Source: Proteobacteria bacterium SG_bin9 (GTDB taxonomy: Bacteria > Pseudomonadota > Alphaproteobacteria > Rhizobiales > Xanthobacteraceae). Taken from it: a stretch of 64,000 bases of DNA. Each line of letters starts with the position of its first letter. The stretch's first letter is position 1. Position numbers and translations under genes: made by a program. The stretch is taken from the NCBI GenBank assembly GCA_002083525.1, contig LWDM01000074.1, positions 15,166-79,165 on the forward strand. Reading direction: 5' to 3'. Of this stretch, positions 52,149-61,017 are shown piece after piece. The notes beneath the pieces were generated by a model, which made no database searches, was not told the origin of the DNA, and worked only from the letters and a program-made list of their open reading frames with translations.

Positions 52149-53297
52149 CTAGCTGCGGTCGACCCGGATCACGCGCCCCTTTTCGACGGCAAGGGCCAGT
52201 TGGCCGCGCTTCAGCGAAAGCGCGGCTTCGCCGAACAGCTCCCGCCGCCAGCCGTGCAGCGCGCCGACATCGGCTTCGTCGTCGATTGCGATCTGCTCGA
52301 GGTCGTCGACGGTTGCGATGACCTTGGAGGCGACGCCGTGTTTCTCGGACGTCATACGCAGAAGCACTTTCAATAGCTCCACCGTCGCCGACCCATTGGC
52401 GGAGCCGCGCGGCTTTTCCAGCCGCGGCAGGGTCTGCGGATCGCGGGCGATGCCGCGCTGAACGGCGGCGACGATGTCCTGGCCCCACTTCGACTTCTCG
52501 AAGCCTTTCGGAATCGAACGCAGATGCGCCAGCTTTTCCAGCGACGCCGGTGCGTGCGTGGCGATATCGCCGATGGCGTCGTCTTTCAGAATGCGGCTGC
52601 GCGGCACGTCGCGGCTCTGTGCCTCGGCCTCGCGCCACGCGGCGACTTCCATCAGAACCGCGAGCTCCTTCGGCTTGCGCACGCGCGTCTTCAGCCGCTC
52701 CCACGCCCGCTCGGGGTGGAAGTCGTAGGTCCGGGGCGAGGTGAGCACCTCCATCTCCTCGGAGACCCAGTCGCTGCGTCCGCGCTTCTTGAGATCGGCA
52801 TCGAGTGCTGTGAAAACGTCGCGCAGATAGGTCACGTCGGCGAGTGCGTAGGCGGCTTGTTCGTCGGTGAGCGGACGGCGCGACCAGTCGGTGAAGCGGT
52901 GGGTCTTGTCGGGGCGGTGGCCGGTGATCCGCTCGACCAGCGCATCGTAGGCGATGCTGTCGCCATAGCCCAGCACCATGGCCGCGACCTGGGTGTCGAA
53001 CACCGGGTGCGGGACGATCCCGGCACGATGAAAGATGATTTCGATATCCTGACGCGCGGCGTGAAACACCTTCAGCACGCTCTCGTTGCCCATCAGGTCG
53101 AAGAACGGCTTGAGGTCGAGGCCCTCCGCCAGCGCATCGATGACCACCGCATCCTCGGCACTTGCCAGCTGGATGACGCAAAGCAGGGGGTAGTAGGTGG
53201 TCTCGCGCAGGAACTCAGTGTCGACTGTAATCACACTGTGCTTGGCAAGGCGGTCGCAGACGGCAGTCAGCGCCCCGGTGGTCGTAATCAATTCCAT
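52149..53297 (-). CDS. rnd: Ribonuclease D
   Basis: RNase D is a 3'-5' exoribonuclease that trims tRNA and other stable RNA. The 382-residue product has the DEDD exonuclease domain with Asp26 and Glu28 (VDTEFLRE), the second motif FHAARQDIEI, FDTQVAAMVLGYG, and the third motif ALADVTYLRDVF; an HRDC domain follows (about 205-290, KPKELAVLMEVAAWREAEAQ), then a C-terminal domain. Length is typical. It is convergent with ppx, 10 bases apart, and upstream of the aspS region, an order common in this group. Confidence 0.96.
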   Translation of the reverse strand: MELITTTGALTAVCDRLAKHSVITVDTEFLRETTYYPLLCVIQLASAEDAVVIDALAEGLDLKPFFDLMGNESVLKVFHAARQDIEIIFHRAGIVPHPVFDTQVAAMVLGYGDSIAYDALVERITGHRPDKTHRFTDWSRRPLTDEQAAYALADVTYLRDVFTALDADLKKRGRSDWVSEEMEVLTSPRTYDFHPERAWERLKTRVRKPKELAVLMEVAAWREAEAQSRDVPRSRILKDDAIGDIATHAPASLEKLAHLRSIPKGFEKSKWGQDIVAAVQRGIARDPQTLPRLEKPRGSANGSATVELLKVLLRMTSEKHGVASKVIATVDDLEQIAIDDEADVGALHGWRRELFGEAALSLKRGQLALAVEKGRVIRVDRS

Positions 53298-53470
53298 GCC
53301 GGGCTTATTAAGCGCAGCCGCGACATTTATCCATTCGAAATTGAGGTTTTCCGGGTCCGGCCGGGGTGCTCCACCGGCAAATCCGAATTTCTCCTAACTC
53401 GCAATGAACCCGTTGTTCCGGCAAGGCTACGAAGGTGCATTGCGAAACGAATCCGGAGCACCTTTTTCAC

Positions 53471-53731
53471 ATGCGCCGACAGGCTTTCATTGCGCTGTGG
53501 CTGGCCGCCGTCGTCGCTGGCTTTGGTGCCGGTTCCGCCTTTGCCAACTCGCTTGCGCCGACGGTGCGGCCGCGGATGTCGATTCCGACGCCGGTGCAGG
53601 CGCTGCGAACGGTCGACGTCAACGTCAAGCCGCACCTACAGACCCTCGACGTGCGTCCGCGCTGCGAAGCCGAACAAAAGCTCATCAAACGCGGCACCGC
53701 CGTTCGCGATCGCGTCTGCGAATTCGAGTAG
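53471..53731 (+). CDS. Small secreted hypothetical protein
   Basis: An 86-residue protein with a signal peptide (MRRQAFIALWLAAVVAGFGAG...AFA). The mature part of about 60 residues is basic and has two cysteines near the end (RPRCEAEQ and DRVCEFE) that may form a disulfide. No known family recognised. ATG 53471 gives the best signal peptide, although CGGAG is 12 bases away; an upstream in-frame start would add 12 residues. Codon use is like that of neighbours. Confidence 0.65.
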   Translation: MRRQAFIALWLAAVVAGFGAGSAFANSLAPTVRPRMSIPTPVQALRTVDVNVKPHLQTLDVRPRCEAEQKLIKRGTAVRDRVCEFE

Positions 53732-53800
53732 ACCGCGAGTGTACTGATTGAACGCGGGCCCGAGCGTCATACCTTGCGTGCATCATTGATGTTGCCAACA

Positions 53801-53818
53801 TGAACGCGCTCGCGTTCA
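53801..53818. promoter_or_regulatory. 18-base inverted repeat upstream of the VOC gene
   Basis: TGAACGCG-CT-CGCGTTCA is a perfect inverted repeat. A third TGAACGCG half-site is at 53749-53756. Placed 28-45 bases before the VOC gene, it could be an operator; the regulator is unknown. Confidence 0.45.
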
Positions 53819-53845
53819 GTTATTGGCATCATATCAAGGTGCCCG

Positions 53846-54694
53846 ATGATTGAATCTCTCGACCATGCCGTCGTTCTTGTCCGCGATTTCGATGCGGCCG
53901 TTGCCAACTACGAAGCGTTTCTCGCGCGCAAGGTTGCGTGGAAGACATCCAGCGATGGCGCGGCGACCGCGCTGTTCACGCTCGCTAATACCTCGATCGA
54001 GCTGATGGCGGCGACCGGCGCCGGGTCGACCGGCGATCGTGTGCGTGCGGCGCTGGACGAGCGCGGCGAGGGGCTGGCGAGCATCGCGTTTCGCGTTGGC
54101 GATATCGCGCGCATGCATCGGCGGCTCTCGCGGCTCGGCCTCAATCCGGAGGCAGTGGCGGAAACGACGAGCCGCAATGATCTCGATGGTGCATCGCTGA
54201 ACTGGCAGCGCACGCGCGCGGAGACAGCGACGACCCATGGCATCCGCCAGTTCTTTCTCGAAATGCAGGGCGAGCGTCCGCGATCGGTAGAAACCGCGCC
54301 GTCCGCGATTACCGGCCTCGACCACATTGTTATCGGCACGCCGGCGCCGGAACGGGCCGCCGCGCTCTATGGCGCCCGGCTCGGCCTCGACATGGCGCTC
54401 GACCGCAGCAATCCGGACTGGGGCGTGCGGCTGATGTTCTTCCGCTGCGGCGACATGATCGTCGAGATCGCACATAGCTTGAAGGACGGCGCGGGCGAAG
54501 GGCCGGACACGTTCCGGGGCTTAAGCTGGCGGGTTGCCGATATCGATGCCGCGCAAGCGCGCCTCACCGGGTCCGGGTTCAACGTTTCGGAGGTCCGGAT
54601 CGGCCGGAAACCGGGGACGCGGATTTGCACCGTCCGCGACCGCACCTCGGGCGTGCCGACGCTGTTGATCCAGCCCGCGCCTCCCAGAAACTGA
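53846..54694 (+). CDS. Two-domain VOC (glyoxalase/bleomycin-resistance fold) protein
   Basis: A 282-residue protein made of two VOC domains, about 1-140 (IESLDHAVVLVRDFDAAVANYEAFL) and 150-280 (AITGLDHIVIGTPAPERAAALYGARLGLDM), each starting with LDH, a typical metal-binding histidine, and having a glutamate on a later strand (SIELMAA, MIVEIAH). It may be a dioxygenase, lyase or isomerase of the superfamily; activity cannot be set. The first domain's spacing resembles glyoxalase-like domain 3 proteins. It lies on the plus strand ahead of aspS with a palindrome upstream. Confidence 0.85.
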   Translation: MIESLDHAVVLVRDFDAAVANYEAFLARKVAWKTSSDGAATALFTLANTSIELMAATGAGSTGDRVRAALDERGEGLASIAFRVGDIARMHRRLSRLGLNPEAVAETTSRNDLDGASLNWQRTRAETATTHGIRQFFLEMQGERPRSVETAPSAITGLDHIVIGTPAPERAAALYGARLGLDMALDRSNPDWGVRLMFFRCGDMIVEIAHSLKDGAGEGPDTFRGLSWRVADIDAAQARLTGSGFNVSEVRIGRKPGTRICTVRDRTSGVPTLLIQPAPPRN

Positions 54695-54840
54695 GTAGAA
54701 TTTAAGCCGCCGCAAAGGCGGCGTCCGGTTGCTCGAAAAACAACGGTTCCCTTGGTTGCCGGGCGTTTGCGGCTCGGCTAAACCGTGCCCTCCGCGGCTG
54801 GCATTCCCCGCCCGATTCTCGTGATTTTCTGAAGGCTTCC

Positions 54841-56616
54841 ATGCATCGCTACCGGTCCCATACGTGCGGCGCGCTCCGCGACAGCCACATCGGCGAAACG
54901 GTTCGTCTTTCCGGCTGGTGTCATCGTATCCGTGACCACGGCGGCGTGCTGTTCATCGACCTGCGCGACCACTACGGCCTGACCCAGTGCGTTGCCGATC
55001 CGGACTCGCCGGCATTCAAGACCGCCGAGACGCTGCGCTCGGAGTGGGTGGTGCGGATCGACGGCAAGGTGCGCAAGCGCCCGGCCGGAACCGACAATCC
55101 GGAATTGCCGACCGGCATGGTCGAACTCTACGTCAGCGAAATTGAAGTGCTCGGCGCGGCCGACGAACTGCCGATGCCGGTGTTCGGCGATCAGGAATAT
55201 CCGGAAGACATCCGCCTGCGGTACCGGTTCCTCGATCTGCGCCGGGAGACGCTGCACAAGAACATCATGACGCGCGGCGCGATCATCGACTCGATGCGCA
55301 AGCGGATGAAGGGGCAGGGCTTCTTCGAATTCCAGACGCCGATCCTGACCGCATCGTCGCCGGAAGGCGCGCGCGACTTCCTCGTGCCGTCGCGCATTCA
55401 TCCGGGCAAGTTCTACGCGCTGCCGCAGGCGCCGCAGCAGTACAAGCAGCTGCTGATGATGTCGGGCTTCGACCGCTACTTCCAAATCGCGCCGTGCTTC
55501 CGCGACGAAGATCCGCGCGCTGATCGCCTGCCGGGCGAATTCTATCAGCTCGACGTCGAGATGAGCTTCGTCACGCAGGATGACGTGTTCGCGGCGATGG
55601 AGCCGGTGATCACCGGCGTGTTCGAGGATTTCGCCGAAGGCAAGCCGGTGACAAAGAACTGGCCGCGCATTCCGTTTGCCGAAGCGCTGCGCAAGTACGG
55701 CTCCGACAAGCCGGATTTGCGCAACCCGGTGATCATGCAGAACGTCTCCGAGCCGTTCCGCGGTTCGGGTTTCAAGATTTTCGCGCGCATGCTCGAAGAG
55801 CCGAAGAACGAGGTGTGGGCGATCCCCGCGCCGGGCGGCGGCAACCGCGCGTTCTGCGACCGCATGAACTCGTGGGCGCAGGGCGAGGGCCAGCCGGGCC
55901 TCGGCTACATCTTCTGGCGCGAGGGCGAGGAAAGCGGCGCAGGACCGCTCGCCAAAAACATCGGCCCGGAGCGCACCAAGCAGATCGCGGAGCAGCTCAA
56001 GCTCGGCGTCGGCGATGCCGCGTTCTTCGTCGCCGGCGATCCGCAAAAGTTCTGGAAGTTCGCAGGGCTCGCGCGGACGCGCGTCGGCGAGGAGTTGAAC
56101 CTGATCGACAAGGACCGGTTCGAACTCGCCTGGATCGTCGACTTCCCGATGTACGAGTACAGCGAGGAAGAGAAGAAGGTCGACTTCTCGCACAACCCGT
56201 TCTCGATGCCGCAGGGCGAGCTCGAGGCGCTGGAGACGCAGGACCCGCTGACCATCAAGGCATTCCAGTACGACATCGCCTGCAACGGCTACGAGATCGC
56301 CTCGGGCGGTATCCGCAACCACCGTCCGAAGACGATGGTGAAGGCATTTGAGATCGCCGGATACAGCGAGACCGACGTGGTCGAGCGCTTCGGCGGCCTC
56401 TACCGTGCCTTCCAGTATGGCGCGCCGCCGCACGGCGGTATGGCGGCTGGCGTCGACCGGATTGTCATGCTGCTCTGCGGCACTACCAACCTGCGGGAAA
56501 TTTCGCTTTTCCCGATGAATCAGCGCGCGGAAGACTTACTGATGGGTGCACCGTCGGAAGTGACCGCCAAGCAGTTGCGTGAGCTTCATATCAGGCTCAA
56601 TCTTCCGCAAAACTGA
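54841..56616 (+). CDS. aspS: Aspartyl-tRNA synthetase
   Basis: AspRS charges tRNA-Asp, and in many alphaproteobacteria also tRNA-Asn for later amidation. The 591-residue class II enzyme has the OB-fold anticodon domain (MHRYRSHTCGALRD to about 110), motif 2 FRDEDPRADRLPGEFYQLD, the GAD insertion domain (about 290-420) and motif 3 GMAAGVDRIVMLL. Bacterial-type length. The start at 54841 is the ATG before HRYRSH, consistent with homologues. It is plus-strand between the VOC gene and the malic enzyme. Confidence 0.98.
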   Translation: MHRYRSHTCGALRDSHIGETVRLSGWCHRIRDHGGVLFIDLRDHYGLTQCVADPDSPAFKTAETLRSEWVVRIDGKVRKRPAGTDNPELPTGMVELYVSEIEVLGAADELPMPVFGDQEYPEDIRLRYRFLDLRRETLHKNIMTRGAIIDSMRKRMKGQGFFEFQTPILTASSPEGARDFLVPSRIHPGKFYALPQAPQQYKQLLMMSGFDRYFQIAPCFRDEDPRADRLPGEFYQLDVEMSFVTQDDVFAAMEPVITGVFEDFAEGKPVTKNWPRIPFAEALRKYGSDKPDLRNPVIMQNVSEPFRGSGFKIFARMLEEPKNEVWAIPAPGGGNRAFCDRMNSWAQGEGQPGLGYIFWREGEESGAGPLAKNIGPERTKQIAEQLKLGVGDAAFFVAGDPQKFWKFAGLARTRVGEELNLIDKDRFELAWIVDFPMYEYSEEEKKVDFSHNPFSMPQGELEALETQDPLTIKAFQYDIACNGYEIASGGIRNHRPKTMVKAFEIAGYSETDVVERFGGLYRAFQYGAPPHGGMAAGVDRIVMLLCGTTNLREISLFPMNQRAEDLLMGAPSEVTAKQLRELHIRLNLPQN

Positions 56617-56704
56617 GCGGGTAAAGTGTAACCAACCGAAGTCCCGGCCGGTGGCCGGGAGCAATAACTTCGGGGCCATAAAAGTCTGCGGGGAGGGAAG
56701 CGGT

Positions 56705-59017
56705 ATGGCGTCTTCGTATTCGGACGATCTGCGTGCAGCGGCGCTCGCGTTTCACGAATTCCCAAAACCCGGCAAGCTCGAAATCCAGGCGACCAAGCCG
56801 CTCGCCAACCAGCGCGACCTCGCGCTGGCCTATTCGCCGGGCGTCGCCGCCGCGTGCGAAGCGATCGCCGCCGATCCGGCCAAAGCCGCCGCGCTCACCA
56901 TCCGCGCTAACCTCGTCGCCGTCGTCTCGAACGGCACCGCCGTTCTCGGTCTCGGCAATATCGGACCGCTGGCGTCCAAGCCGGTGATGGAAGGCAAGGC
57001 GGTTCTGTTCAAGAAATTCGCCGGCATCGACGTTTTCGACATCGAGATCGATGCGAAGACCGTCGATCAGGTGGTCAATACGGTCGCCGCCCTCGAACCG
57101 ACGTTCGGCGGCATCAATCTGGAAGACATCCGCGCACCCGAGTGCTTCGAGATCGAAGCGCAGCTCAAGGAGCGCATGAAAATCCCGGTGTTCCATGACG
57201 ACCAGCACGGCACGGCGATTATCGTCGGCGCGGCCGTGCGCAACGCGATGGAATTGACCGGCAAGGATCTGTCCAAGGTCAAGATCGTGACCTCGGGCGC
57301 CGGCGCGGCGGCGCTTGCCTGCTTGAACCTGCTCGTCTCGATGGGCGTGCAGAAGAAGAACATCTGGGTCACGGACATCGACGGCCTTGTGCATGAAGGC
57401 CGCAACGAGAGCATGGATCGCTGGAAATCGGTCTACGCGCAGAAAACCGACAAGCGGAAGCTCGCCGACGTCATCGGCGGCGCGGACATCTTCCTCGGCC
57501 TCTCGGCGCCGAACGTGCTGACGCAAGACATGGTCAAGCAGATGGCCGACAAGCCGCTGGTGCTGGCGCTCGCCAACCCGACGCCGGAGATCATGCCGGA
57601 CGACGCCCGCGCAGTGCGTCCCGACGCGATGATCTGCACTGGGCGCTCCGACTTTCCCAATCAGGTGAATAACGTTCTCTGCTTCCCGTTCATTTTCCGC
57701 GGCGCGCTCGACGTCGGCGCGACCGGCATCAACGAGGAGATGAAGCGCGCGGCGGTCGATGCGATCGCGGCGCTGGCGCGCGAGGCGCCGTCCGAGATGG
57801 TGTCGCGTGGCGCCGACGGCGTTGAGGCGCAGGGCTTTGGACCGGGATCGCTGATCCCCAGTCCTTTCGATCCGCGGTTGATCCTCCGGATCGCGCCTGC
57901 CGTCGCCAGGGCGGCGATGGAGTCCGGTGTCGCGACGCGTGAGATCAAAGACTTCGATGAGTATGTCGCCGTGCTGGAGCGCTTCGCTTTCCGTTCGGGA
58001 CTGGTCATGAAGCCGATCTTCGCCAAGGCCAAGACGCAGCCGATGCGCGTGATCTATGCCGAAGGCGAGGACGAACGCGTGCTGCGCGCGACGCAGGTCG
58101 TGCTGGAAGAAAAACTGGCGCGGCCGATCCTGGTCGGACGTCCGTCGGTGGTCGAGGCCCGCATCAAGCGGTTTGGTCTTGCGATCCGTGCCGGACGGGA
58201 TTTCGACCTCGTGAATCCCGAGGACGATCCGCGCTATCGCTCCTATGTGCAGTCCTATATCGAAGCCGCTGGCCGGCATGGCGCGACGCCCGATGTTGCG
58301 CGCACGACCATCCGCACCAATGCGACGGTGATCGCAGCGCTTGCGGTGGTGCGTGGTGAGGCGGACGCGATGCTGTGCGGCGTCGAAGGCAGCTACATGC
58401 GGCACCTCCGGCACATCCGCGAGATCATCGGCTTTCAGCCGGGGGTCTGCGACTTCGCCGCTTTGTCGCTGATGATTTCACCGAAGGGGGCGTTCTTCAT
58501 CGCCGACACCCAGGTGCGCCAGAATCCGCCGGCCGAAGAACTGTGCGAGATCGCCTCTCAAGCTGCCGTTCATGTTCAGCGCTTCAACATCAAGCCCAAG
58601 ATCGCGTTCGTGTCGCACTCGGATTTCGGCAGCTACGATACCGAGTCGTCGCGCAAGGTGCGCCGCGCGACCAAGCTGTTCATCGAGCGCCATCCCGACA
58701 TCGAGGCCGATGGCGAGATGCAGGGCGACACCGCGTTGTCGGAGGCGGCGCGCGAACTGATCTTGCCGCATTCGCGATTGAAGGGCGTCGCCAATGTGTT
58801 GATCCTGCCGAATCTCGACGCGGCGAACGCGGCGTATCAGATGATCAAGATTCTCGGCGATGCGCTGCCGGTCGGACCGATCCTGATCGGCCCGGCGCGT
58901 CCAGCCCACATCATGACGCCCTCGGTCACCGCCAGAGGCATTCTCAACATGACCGCCGTCGCCGCTGTCGAGGCGCAGGAGCGGGCAGGGCGCCAGCAGC
59001 CAAGTCTTTTTGGATAA
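56705..59017 (+). CDS. maeB: NADP-dependent malic enzyme with phosphotransacetylase-like domain
   Basis: A 770-residue MaeB-type enzyme. Residues 1-430 form the malic enzyme part (malate to pyruvate and CO2): AYSPGVAAACEAI, VSNGTAVLGLGNIGPLASKPVMEGKAVLFKKF in two blocks, VFHDDQHGTAI, the NAD(P) loop TSGAGAAALACL and ALANPTPEI. Residues 440-770 are a phosphate acetyltransferase-like domain that is regulatory and not catalytic in known MaeB proteins. GGGGAGGGAAG precedes ATG 56705; the longer upstream frame overlaps aspS. It links TCA intermediates to pyruvate and supplies NADPH. Confidence 0.96.
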   Translation: MASSYSDDLRAAALAFHEFPKPGKLEIQATKPLANQRDLALAYSPGVAAACEAIAADPAKAAALTIRANLVAVVSNGTAVLGLGNIGPLASKPVMEGKAVLFKKFAGIDVFDIEIDAKTVDQVVNTVAALEPTFGGINLEDIRAPECFEIEAQLKERMKIPVFHDDQHGTAIIVGAAVRNAMELTGKDLSKVKIVTSGAGAAALACLNLLVSMGVQKKNIWVTDIDGLVHEGRNESMDRWKSVYAQKTDKRKLADVIGGADIFLGLSAPNVLTQDMVKQMADKPLVLALANPTPEIMPDDARAVRPDAMICTGRSDFPNQVNNVLCFPFIFRGALDVGATGINEEMKRAAVDAIAALAREAPSEMVSRGADGVEAQGFGPGSLIPSPFDPRLILRIAPAVARAAMESGVATREIKDFDEYVAVLERFAFRSGLVMKPIFAKAKTQPMRVIYAEGEDERVLRATQVVLEEKLARPILVGRPSVVEARIKRFGLAIRAGRDFDLVNPEDDPRYRSYVQSYIEAAGRHGATPDVARTTIRTNATVIAALAVVRGEADAMLCGVEGSYMRHLRHIREIIGFQPGVCDFAALSLMISPKGAFFIADTQVRQNPPAEELCEIASQAAVHVQRFNIKPKIAFVSHSDFGSYDTESSRKVRRATKLFIERHPDIEADGEMQGDTALSEAARELILPHSRLKGVANVLILPNLDAANAAYQMIKILGDALPVGPILIGPARPAHIMTPSVTARGILNMTAVAAVEAQERAGRQQPSLFG

Positions 59018-59197
59018 CACGTCTGTTTGGATAGCCCTGCCGGCAGGTATGCTGCGGCGCCTGTTCGATCAGCCGGAACTGACTTGCTACCGGTTTGAAT
59101 TTCTTTTGGTTATTGGCCATAGTCGGCGCCGTCCGCCCGGCGCTTCTGCAAGGCGGAATTTTTTAGAGCCGTTCTGGAATCCCGGAGTGATGCCGCC

Positions 59198-59644
59198 ATG
59201 CTGACGATCGGACGTATTTTGTTTGCTGTGCTGTTCATTTTCTCCGGTGCCGGCAAGTTGCTCGAGATTGCGGCCACGGCGCAGGCGATCTCGGCGAAGG
59301 TCGTGATCCCGGCGGTGCTGACGACCTACACCTCGCAACTGGAAGCGGCCGCGGAAATGCCGATCGCGCAAATTCTGGCGATTGCGGCGGGCGCCATCGA
59401 GCTGATTTGCGGCCTGATGATCGCGCTGAATTTCGGGGCGCGCTTCTTTGCCATCATTCTCGTGTTCTTCACGATCGCGGCGACGTACTACTTCCATAAC
59501 TTCTGGGATCTGGCGACGGGCGACGCGCGTACCAACGAAATGATCCATGCGCTGAAGAACCTGTCGCTGATCGGCGGCCTGTTCATGATCGCCGGCATGC
59601 CACGCGGTTCGCGCCAGTCGGAGTCCGGCTATCAGGACGTCTGA
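59198..59644 (+). CDS. DoxX family membrane protein
   Basis: A 148-residue protein with four transmembrane helices (about 4-22, 52-75, 78-98 and 120-138) of the DoxX type (LTIGRILFAVLFIFSGAGKL at the start, then AIELICGLMIAL). DoxX relatives take part in thiosulfate:quinone oxidation, oxidative stress complexes or unknown roles. GGAG lies nine bases before the ATG. The gene stands alone, 180 bases after maeB, and converges on the DHFR-fold gene with three bases between the stops. Confidence 0.88.
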   Translation: MLTIGRILFAVLFIFSGAGKLLEIAATAQAISAKVVIPAVLTTYTSQLEAAAEMPIAQILAIAAGAIELICGLMIALNFGARFFAIILVFFTIAATYYFHNFWDLATGDARTNEMIHALKNLSLIGGLFMIAGMPRGSRQSESGYQDV

Positions 59645-59647
59645 TCG

Positions 59648-60202
59648 CTAGCCACGCCGCCACGGCGTGACTGTCACGCTCTGCGCCGCGTCGAGCATGC
59701 GCGGCGCATCCGCCTTCAATCCCCAGCTTGCCAGAATGGCTTGTGGCGTGTGACGCGGCACGTCGGGAAATGCGCCTTCGCCGCCGGGTACGCGCACCCG
59801 CTCAGCTTCCGACAGCCAGAATGTGTCATAGCGGTTTGCGAACATCGCAAACACACCCGGGCCGCCGATGATGGCGGCCGTGCCCGACGCAACCCCCGCT
59901 ATCGCGCAGGCGTCTTCAAACGATGCACCGGCCGGATTCCACAGCGTCGCCTTCGGATTGTCCGGATGACGTGCCAGCCCGGGCGTCGAGCGCGTCAGCA
60001 CGATGCGTGTTCGCTTCGGGGAGTTCGGCTGATCCTCGAACGAATTGCGGCCGTGCACGATCAGATCGGCGCGATCGAGGCTCGACGAAAAGAATTGCTG
60101 ATCCGCATCGAACTTCAGCGACTCCGGCATGAGACCACCGGCATCCGCCAGCATGCCGTCGGCGGAGACGATGACATAACCTTCGAACGTGAGTGCCGCC
60201 AT
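59648..60202 (-). CDS. Dihydrofolate reductase-fold protein
   Basis: A 184-residue protein with the DHFR/RibD-C fold: VIVSADGMLADAGG at the start, DLIVHGRNSFED, RIVLTRS and the NADPH-binding IIGGPGVFAMF. It lacks the canonical FolA N-terminal pattern (AxxxxxxIGxxxxLPW), so it is more likely a RibD-C-like or other reductase than the housekeeping FolA. Substrate unknown. It is convergent with the DoxX gene and 94 bases downstream of the glutathione peroxidase gene. Confidence 0.8.
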   Translation of the reverse strand: MAALTFEGYVIVSADGMLADAGGLMPESLKFDADQQFFSSSLDRADLIVHGRNSFEDQPNSPKRTRIVLTRSTPGLARHPDNPKATLWNPAGASFEDACAIAGVASGTAAIIGGPGVFAMFANRYDTFWLSEAERVRVPGGEGAFPDVPRHTPQAILASWGLKADAPRMLDAAQSVTVTPWRRG

Positions 60203-60296
60203 GCCTGCTATCGCGAGAGATTGATCCGCATCAGCGGCCGTTCATCCTGCCAGCCGCGCGGACAGGGGACAAGCATGAGGCGGCATAAGCGCGGGC

Positions 60297-60863
60297 TTAA
60301 GCGTCGGCGAGCGCTTTCGCAATGGCGGTCGCGACACGCGTATCGTCCGGCGCAACGCTGTGCGCGAACACGTCGGCAATGTAGCCGTCGCGGCCGATCA
60401 GGTACTTGTGGAAGTTCCAGCGCGGCGTGTCGGATGGGCGCGCAGCCGCAGCCCATTTGTAGAAGGGATGCGCGTCCGGTCCCTTGACGATGGCCTTGGC
60501 CGCGACCGGGAACGTGATGTGGTACTGGTTCTCGGTGGTCTGCGCGATCTCGGCCGCGCCGCCGGGCTCCTGACCGCCGAAGTCGTTCGACGGCACAGCG
60601 ATGATCATGAGCCCGCGCTTGCTGAACTGTGTCCAGAGCTGCTGCAGGCCGGTGTATTGCGGAGTGAATCCGCATTGCGAGGCGGTGTTGACGATCAGCA
60701 TCGGCTTGTTGGCGTAGTCGCCGAGCTTGATGTCGCCGGACTTCAGCGCCGGAAACGAAAAGCCGTAAGCCGTGATGCGGCTAACCTGCGCATAGGCCGA
60801 TGAGCCCGCAATCGACGCTGCCGCGCCGAGCGCGGCCAGCATGGTTTGCCTGCGGTCAATCAT
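60297..60863 (-). CDS. Secreted glutathione peroxidase-family protein
   Basis: A 188-residue thiol peroxidase of the GPx fold with an N-terminal export signal MIDRRQTMLAALGAAASIAG...AYA; the RR suggests Tat export but is not decisive. The peroxidatic cysteine is Cys64 (NTASQCGFTPQY), with Gln98 (NDFGGQEPG), Trp149 and Asn150 (PRWNFHKYL) completing the tetrad; the resolving-cysteine position typical of thioredoxin-dependent GPx is not evident. It should reduce peroxides in the periplasm. GGAGG lies six bases before ATG 60863. Confidence 0.9.
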   Translation of the reverse strand: MIDRRQTMLAALGAAASIAGSSAYAQVSRITAYGFSFPALKSGDIKLGDYANKPMLIVNTASQCGFTPQYTGLQQLWTQFSKRGLMIIAVPSNDFGGQEPGGAAEIAQTTENQYHITFPVAAKAIVKGPDAHPFYKWAAAARPSDTPRWNFHKYLIGRDGYIADVFAHSVAPDDTRVATAIAKALADA

Positions 60864-60956
60864 CTCAGCCTCCGGATTCTGCTGTCGCGCATTATCCAGC
60901 GGCAGCACCCGGAGGCAATCCTATCCCGGTACAGTTTGTCGTGAACGGCCTTGTTT

Positions 60957-61017
60957 GAGCATGATCTTATCGGAAACACTTTGCGCTAACGCGGCCCTGC
61001 GGGTCCGGATCCTGCTC
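60957..61017. repeat. Dispersed GCATGATC palindrome, copy 3 (degenerate)
   Basis: GAGCATGATC (60957-60966) pairs with GATCCTGCTC (61008-61017) at nine of ten positions; the core differs from copy 2. It lies between the divergent peroxidase promoter and the stop codon of the transpeptidase, which it reaches. Confidence 0.65.

Noticed and set aside
54778..56433. 551-residue open frame antisense to aspS
   Set aside because: It is a mirror of a GC-rich coding sequence, with Arg/Ala/Val/His-biased composition and no motif; aspS on the other strand is certain.
56597..58414. 605-residue open frame antisense to the malic enzyme gene
   Set aside because: Same cause: high third-position GC on the true strand leaves the complementary frame open. 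No start signal or domain.
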